The translations under genes were made by a program, and so were the position numbers. Under the pieces are notes generated by a model. The model did not search any database. It was given only the letters and a program-made list of their open reading frames with translations, and was not told the origin of the DNA. Shown one piece after another: positions 56,498 to 64,000 of a stretch of DNA of 64,000 bases; positions within the stretch are counted from its first letter, which is position 1; each line of letters starts with the position of its first letter. Source of the stretch: Pegea sp. RAD2-039 (taxonomy: Eukaryota; Chordata; Thaliacea; Salpida; Salpidae); NCBI GenBank assembly GCA_034620365.1, contig JAQGEQ010000084.1:2914001-2978000 (forward strand), written 5' to 3'.

Positions 56498-59400
56498 TAT
56501 TTTACGAGCAAAATAAAATTTTCATGTGATTGAAATAGCTAAAACATAAGATTTAACCTGTTTGTTAAAAAAATCTACAAGTGTATTGTAGACAGTAGAG
56601 AAAAAGCTACCAGAACCGTTTTAAAATTTGCAGAAAAAGGCATTGAGCGTTATTTTGTAGTTTAAAGGATTTTTTTCCTTTTACTGTTTTATTGGATGCT
56701 AATTATTGGTTTTAGCTTCAAAACTGCTGAAGACAAATTATTTAGTAATTAATCAATGAGTACAAAAACAGAAGAGCATAGAAAACTAAAAATTTCTAAT
56801 ATATTATACTTTTTAATTAACTTTTTTAGAGATAATTCTTTAAACATACGAGAATATACGGATAACTATTTACTTTTTTTATGGTATTCAGTGGTATACA
56901 ATATATTCTATTTGTTCATATAATAAATTAATCATTTTTCTATAACTCTTATAAAAATCTAACAAAAGGATTATTAGATATCAATTTTGATGCCAAGCTT
57001 AAAAGTTTCCATATATTGAGTTTTCCTTAGGTCTGGTATTCTCTTCATACAAAGACCGTAGCTATAAGCTAGATATTAAATCCTTGTAATATCGTTCCTT
57101 TTTGAGATTTCTTACTGCTACTTACAATTATTCATGGTTTCAGTTAGCTTGACTTCGATGACTTATTTGAAGATATTTCATACACTCTGAGATATCTGTC
57201 ATTCAAGATTAGTGAATAACAGTGGGTTAATGAAGAGTAGATTTAAGATTTTTAGCTTTTTTTATAGGGTAACCACGATTTGGGAACTTTTTCCCGATTT
57301 TCATCTCTTTTAAAATTGTGTTAAAAGTATAATTTAAGTAATTTAGTCAATGAGTGAGTTATAATGGTATCATTTTTCTTTATTTTTTAAACTTTTTCTG
57401 TTAACTTGTTTTGAATTCTAACTTATATTTACTTATGAATTTTCAATGTTTTTATCTTTTTTACAGTAATTCCTTTAAACTATGATACTTAAGACTTTTT
57501 CATTATCTTTCTAGAGTCATATTGTCTTGTGTCCTACATAAGAGCTATATGATTTTTCATTTTCAATGAATAAATTAAATAAATACCAAGATTACAAATG
57601 CCAAGATTACAAAAAAATTATTATAATAATATTTTGATTATAACTACATAATTTGATAATCAAATAAATATTTTTGCAGTTATATTGGCTTCCAAATGTT
57701 TATTGACATTTTTCACTACTTTGACGCTTTTCCACTAATTTTATTAATAGTTTTATACCGATGGTAAAGTTTGAAAATAACAATATCTTGCTTGAATGTT
57801 TATCACTAATATATATATATGGTTCCAGTTTAAAATAAATATTTGAACTTTACTAACTGCTCTATTTATCAGTTTTAACGATTCGTATTTTAAAGCCAAA
57901 GTATCGTTCAAATAAGATTAAAATACTTTAAACAAAAGAATTTAAAATGACAACAGAATTTACAATTGGTCATTTGCTCTAATGTATTTCTCTGAAGGGT
58001 ATTTGGTAAAAATGTTGGAAACTATAAATAAACGATGCAATAAATAAAGTTGATTAATTATTTGCTTATCTATAATATTCATTGCATTCTTAATACCGTG
58101 ATTACGTACTATCAACATATTTTTAATTTTTCATCTGGTAAAATGCTATGTTACTATAACTAATTAATATTTAAATTGTGTATACTAAATTGTTTTTTAA
58201 TTTTATATTAGTGTATACTAAATACGGGAAACGTTATTTTGAGCTTTAACAAGTATATAAAGTTTGCTGAATTAAAATGTAAATATTATGCTTTCTACCT
58301 AAGAAATATTCTGATGATAGAATGTATGAAGAATTTTACTTGGGTTAATCTCTAATACCGTAGAAACTGTCAATTTTGAAAGATTTAAAATAGTTAGGTT
58401 TATTTCTGTAATTTTGTTAAACTTTTCTGTTATCATTTCTTGCATTTTCAGTACTTCCTTATATGATTTTACTAATATATATTACTGGTTTTGAATTTCC
58501 TTTAATCAAGGTTCATAATTTTCAAACCCTCTGAATGAAATGAACAGCTATATTATTATGAAATTATTTTTATTATTATTAAAGTTTATTAATTTATTTT
58601 TATTATTATTAAAGTTTTTTCAGATGATTGCTTCAGTATATTAAAATCGATTGTCAATAATTTTTACGTAAAAAGATATCCCAATTTAATAAGTCCTACT
58701 TAATTAAATAATTAAACTAAAGATGGATGTTCACTTTTTGAGGAACCATATACTAGAGTGATAAATAGATTAATCTTACCATTTTTTTGTCATGGCCCTA
58801 ATATTTTAACAAATAATTTCTAGGGTGTTCTTTAAACATAAGAGTCACAATTTGAAAGTAAAAATCTTATTCTAAACAGCATATAGTAAGGCTGAGTAAT
58901 ATGTTATAAGCCGATCATAACTTGTAATATCAAAGTATACTTTATGAAGATTATTTAATATCTGATTAACTTGACATAGTTTATATTAACTGGTAATTAC
59001 AAATAGAATTCTGCATATAATTTACTCTGGTACAAGTGATTTGATAATATTTTGAATTGTGTGAGGTCATTGAAATTAATTAAGCTTCTAGCTGTCTGGT
59101 TGATATTGTTAAGTTAATAAATTCATTAAAAGTTTGCAAGCCAGTTTAATTTCATGTAATCAATGATTACACGTAACTTGTATAATACTACTATATTTTT
59201 TAATTGTAGCCTGTGAAAACACTTTTATATATTTTATATACAATCTATATCGAGATATACATACCTTGAAGTCATTTAACAGTTTTAACTGAGTTTTTTA
59301 AGTTTAATAATTGTAAACTTAAAGATAATCATTATAAAATTTAGTCAAGTTTTTTAATTAAGCATTGACGTTTGTAACATATAAACTTACTTTATTTTAT

Positions 59401-60814
59401 GATTAGTTTAAATGTTGCAAATGAAAAGTAGTGCAAATATGATTTTTTAAAAGTCTTTATTTAAAAATTTGATTCAAACATTTTCAAACTTTTTTAAGTT
59501 AATAAAACTTTTACAAATATAATTTTTCCTTCATTAAATGAAGCATTGAACAATTTAACTGCAAAGTTTTTATAATTTTCATTTACTTGGCACAATTACA
59601 AAGAAGTCATATTTTTAAGTGCGAAAAGGTTTGTTTGTTAGGTTGTTGATTTCTGTATTTTTTAGTCAACTGAATTTTTGTTTGTGATTTTATGAGCTGA
59701 TATATATGCGATAGGATATTTTCATGTGTTCCTTTGTTTATTTTTTTTAAATAAAATATTTAGCTTCAAATATCAACGGTACTTTTGTATGTATAAGCAT
59801 CTAGGAAAATATCTAAACTATGTTATTTATAATTATTTTTGTTATTTAGCTTATAGACTAGTGTTTGGTCATTAATTTAGGAATAATTTAGTTCAAGCAT
59901 ATATATTTTTGAATTTAAAAAAACTATCACCTTAAAAGTTTCTACAAAAATTGATTGGTCCAGATATTAGCTTTATTTCATTGATTTAGTTTATCTTTGT
60001 GTTGATTTTTCTTTCCTAATGTATAATTTAGCTTAAAAAAATATTGTTTATTATGGATTACAGAATAACTCTTTTTAATCAAAGTTTTTAGAATATTTTT
60101 TAAAGACAAATATTTTAAGTTTCAATTTTTTTTTGATAAATTTTTATATTATTTTGATTTTTTAAATCATTATGAGAATGAACTGTTTAAGATATAACTA
60201 AAAACTAGACTCTACAAATTGATAGTTAATTCTGAAAAAGTTTTGAAATGTTGAAACTGTTAATATGAGAGTTAATAAAATCAATATTTTTAGTCTCAAA
60301 ATTAAATAGTTATTAAAGTTTAATATTGAATCATATTTACATAAACTTTTCAACTATTTCTTATCATTAAAGTTAGATAAGATTGTTTAATAATTTTTAC
60401 AATTAATTTTATTGTTTTGTCATAGTTTATATAAATTATACTCTTAATTTGAGTTTTTATTTATAGTTTTTGAACTCAGATTAAAAAAATAAGCTTTAAC
60501 TTGTGTATTTCTTGCAATAAAGTAACATATATCTGTTGAAATTTTTCGAAAAAACGAACCTTTAAGCAATCTGTATTATTTTTCAAATATGAATGCGTCA
60601 ATAATCAATTATTAGAATACTTCACATTTTATATATAAGAAGCTGCTCTGAATTATTTTATCTGTTATATACTTATTATTTTATTTTAAGCAAAATATTA
60701 AGTTTTATATAAAATATTTGACAAGGAACAGTTTGATTTATTCTTGAGCAAAATATACATATGACATTGATAACCATTTTTGTTCGTTAGATTTGAATAA
60801 TTAGTTTATTAAAA
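56498..60814. other. Large AT-rich spacer
   Basis: More than 4 kb without a supported gene or recognised element, apart from a 30-bp tandem duplication at 58561-58620. An AG at 60789-60790 lies 24 nt before the synaptogyrin start and may be a splice acceptor. Confidence 0.5.
58561..58620. repeat. 30-bp tandem duplication
   Basis: Two near-identical 30-bp units, each containing TTTTTATTATTATTAAAGTT, lie side by side (58561-58590 and 58591-58620) with a few mismatches. Confidence 0.75.
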
Positions 60815-63800
60815 ATGGAACAGGGTGGAGCTTATGGTGCTGGTAAATCTGGAGAGCAATTTAATCCTGTTGATTTTATTAAACGACCAAAAACTATTTT
60901 ACGGTTTCTTAGTTGGGTATGTAAATACTTTATAGATAGAGTTTATTTTGTGATTATCATGATGCTTTTTAAACTTTTGAAAGTTTAATTAATCTTAAAA
61001 GAAAAATAATTAAATAATGCTTTGTATATTTATATTATATTGACATTTAGTACGTTTATATATTATAAATATACTTTGACGTGGTTACCACTAAAAATGT
61101 AACTTTGGAAAAAACATTACATTTAATTTATGCTTTTCTAGTTATTCTTTATCTTATAAAGTAAATTGTTTATCATCTATATATATAGCAAATATTCATG
61201 ACTTTTAGTGTAATCATATAATCTGTGAAACTGTTTATTCATTCGAAGCAATTGAAAGTTCAAATATAATTAGTTTAATTTTTATTATTATATTTTTGCT
61301 TGGTAGTCGGTAATGATTAAAAATAATTTAAAATAGAAATGATTTTTACTATAAAAATTGTCATGAAAATTTTTACTGGATGATTTTATAATTCCAGATT
61401 TTTTCTTTGATTGAATTTGCTTGTATCGTCTCAGAGGGATATGAAGAAAAATTGGTTTGTGTGTTTGGAGGGGTAAGTTTTTTAGATCTTTTATTTTGCA
61501 AATCTTAAGCCAAATCCATAAAAGTGCAAATTAAATATACTTATTTAAACTAAACCTATTACATTATCCCGGTACCGAAAAAATAAGCTAAAAAAATGTG
61601 AAATAAAAGTGAAGTTCAAATAAACTACTCCTAAAATAATATGTTGGTCTCAACTTTTAGCTAGCAGTGAAAATAGATGAATTTAATGTTTATTTAATTA
61701 TGTGAAAATACTCGATTTCCTAAGTCTACTGACACAAATCATTTCGTAATACACATTTGTACATGTATATGTTACAATATTTTGTTTTTACAGTAAACTT
61801 TGAATTATAAAATTACCTTTCTCCGTATATAAAACACATTTTTCAGTTTTTAACAAGTAATTTTTTAGGATATCAACGCTTGTCATTATGGTGTAGCCGT
61901 CGGAGTCCTTGCTTTTATTCTTGCTATTGTTTTCTTCGTTCTTGATCTTATTTTCCCCAGCATAAGCAGCGCTTCAAAACGCAAGAAAATTGTGTTGGCT
62001 GATCTTTTTTTCTCAGGTAAGAATGTTTTTTGAACTAATTTAAACAAATTCTTTTTAGGAAAAAAAAGTTTATGTTTTATATGATCTATAAGTAAGATTT
62101 ACTGATTTAGTTTTTGTAATGTTTGGATTTTCAACAGGAAATATATTAGTTAGAAATATAATCACAAATTCTACAAAGAAACGTTCTTTGTTGCCTAATT
62201 ATAAGCTTAAATTAACTATCGATTAATAATATCCAAGAACATTAAATATTAATGTAATTTTTATAAAAAGTTTTGCTTGTAACAAAAATAGATGTAAGTT
62301 TTACTTTTAAACTTCATATTATTTAGATAAGCTTACTAAAAAATCATGAATAACTTATCATCAACTTTAAGTATATTAAATTTACAAATTATTCTAATTG
62401 TAAGATCTGGAAAAGCTTAAATTTTTTTTTGCAATAAACAATCACCTCATTTTCGAAATAGCTCTTTCATTGATACGTTTCAATTTCAATAAGTTTTTGT
62501 TTCTTTTAGTTAAAAGTTTGCACTTTATAAAAAATCAATACATCTGACTGCTTCATCTTCACTTTTGTACCTTTTTTCTGTCTAATTATTACTTTTTTAA
62601 CAAATACATCTTCAAGTCAGGTCAATTTCATAAAAAATTAAAACTTTGATTAATTCACTTTTAAATGATTTGAAAATATATGTAAATAAAACTAATTCTA
62701 AAAGTATTAAAGTTTTAACACTGTGCCAATCTTCGATGCCTTGAATAATTCATTATTTCTAACAACACAAATAAGAGTTAAATTTAAGCAAGTTTGCGGA
62801 AAAGAACCTTTAAATGATGAAAACAAGTTTTTACACTGTGGAATACTAATGTAGACTCAGAAAAATGCTCAATTTACTTTCAAGATTAAATAAAATGTTG
62901 TGCAGAGAACATTTCTGTGTGTGGAAGCTAAAACAAACTTTAAATCAATAGTTTTTGTCCTATTTTATGGAAGAAAGCTTTGTTTAAGCTTCTAAAAATG
63001 TCAACAACAAAAATTTAAAAGATTGAAAACTTTTCCTTTTATTTGTAATACAATCAAAAACTTTAAATTTTTCATTCCATCTTTATTACATTTGAGTTAA
63101 ATGATTTTAATTTGGTTTAAGTCTGGCATTGAATCAATAAAAGAGGCGATTTAATTTCTGTTTCCGCTCTTTATTTGGCTTTTTATGAAAGTCTTAATTT
63201 TATCGATTAAACTTTTAGCAGTAAATCCTCTGCTAGGTCAACTTGTTGAATAAATGCAACGTGGCTAGCAGTGAGCAGAATTTGGTTAAAGTACTCTAAA
63301 AGCACACATACTATAATAAAATCTATTTAAATCATCTTAGTTTGTAGAACTCTTGTATCAACATATCAGTTATCATCTGCATCACTTGCGATTAATCATA
63401 CTTAAACTCTCCTGCTACAAGTAACTCTTAAAATTATTTTTAGGAGTCTGGACATTATTGTATTTTGTGGCGTTCTGTTATCTGACCAAATCTTGGAATT
63501 CATTAAATACCGATGGACCCGGAATGGAATATGCTGCAGATAACGCCCGGGCAGCTATCACCTTCTCATTCTTCTCCATAGCAACTTGGGTACTCGTGTC
63601 TTTCATTTCAATCAACTTCTATTGGTCCATTCATTCTTTTTAGGCTGGTCTGACGTACTTTGCTGTCCAAGCCTACAGACAGGGGACCCTATCTGCGTTT
63701 GCTCCCTCATATCAGGACCCAATGTACGCTGAAAGTAGTGCTCCTTATAAATCATTTCCTGGTGCTGCTGAGATGTCATCACCGCCATATCAACAGGTGA

Positions 63801-63820
63801 CTAACACATCATTCGACTAG
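60815..63820 (+). CDS. SYNGR: Synaptogyrin
   Basis: Five exons: 60815-60916, 61398-61472, 61869-62016, 63444-63589, 63644-63820; 215 residues, phases consistent. Synaptogyrins are four-pass MARVEL-domain proteins of synaptic and other small vesicles. The N terminus MEQGGAYGAGKSGEQF matches the family's 'GAYGA' start, and the membrane segments are at about 30-48, 63-88, 99-124 and 144-170. Family signatures include ACHYGVAVGVLAF, VLADLFFSGVWTLLYFVAFC and the nearly invariant ARAAITFSFFSIATW. The C-terminal cytoplasmic tail is Tyr/Pro/Ser-rich (YFAVQAYRQGTLSAFAPSYQ, then PPYQQ), as in vertebrate synaptogyrins. The last exon reads through a possible donor (CAACAG|GTGACT) into VTNTSFD and a stop; a spliced longer tail beyond the window cannot be excluded. 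Confidence 0.94.
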
Positions 63821-64000
63821 TTTCAATAATTGATCTTAGAGTTTTTCAATTTTATAAATTGTTGCTGATGACATCAACTTTTTAAATCTTTTTTTAATTA
63901 AAATAATTTTTAATTCAAAAAATATTTAAATATTGGCTAGCTTGCCTTTAAAAGTAGAATAAGTTAAATTGAAAAAAATGTTGTCAACTAATTCAGAAAT
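63821..64000. other. Synaptogyrin 3' region
   Basis: Only AT-rich untranslated sequence is seen up to the window edge. Confidence 0.5.

Noticed and set aside
1-64000. CRISPR arrays, operons, riboswitches, bacterial-type promoters, rRNA genes
   Set aside because: Spliced animal genes throughout; no regularly spaced direct repeats or rRNA-like blocks were seen.

Overview
The window is nuclear DNA of an invertebrate animal. It is very AT-rich, its genes are split by GT-AG introns (many of only about 49-60 bp, others of 1-3 kb), and the proteins are animal-specific: an NK-class homeobox gene, a synaptogyrin, a Rab34/36-type GTPase, a TFIID subunit and a mitochondrial ribosomal protein. I cannot place the phylum from sequence alone. 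Nothing prokaryotic, organellar or viral was seen.

Layout. 1-2000: decayed non-LTR retrotransposon (LINE family A) and a SINE. 4299-6334 (-): NK3/bagpipe-type homeobox gene, four exons. 8568-8804 (-): a weak unrecognised ORF. 9240-10690: decayed retroelement debris. 14740-16720: LINE family B and A fragments, one broken by a GC-richer coding-like block. 18267-19061 (+): Rab36-like GTPase with an intronless coding region. 20086-24501 (+): cytosolic Xaa-Pro aminopeptidase 1, 16 exons. 24930-28190: LINE B with a SINE nested in it. 30288-38492 (+): RNF126/RNF115-type RING-H2 ubiquitin ligase, 12 exons, with a SINE and a LINE fragment in its introns. 40370-42100: LINE B. 42711-43825 (-): TAF11, three exons. 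45211-46658 (+): unrecognised Lys/Ser-rich protein, three exons. 47426-48019 (-): MRPL11, one coding exon. 51514-54094 (-): TMEM26-like multi-pass membrane protein with a second candidate first exon at 56440-56497. 60815-63820 (+): synaptogyrin, five exons.

The genes do not form a pathway. They are unrelated single-copy genes on both strands separated by AT-rich spacer. The notable structure is in the repeats: a tRNA-headed SINE family (four copies), two LINE families, and a nested insertion that gives a relative age. All exon models were built by hand from splice consensus, reading phase and remembered family motifs; no alignment was run. Where a phase conflict arose it is stated.
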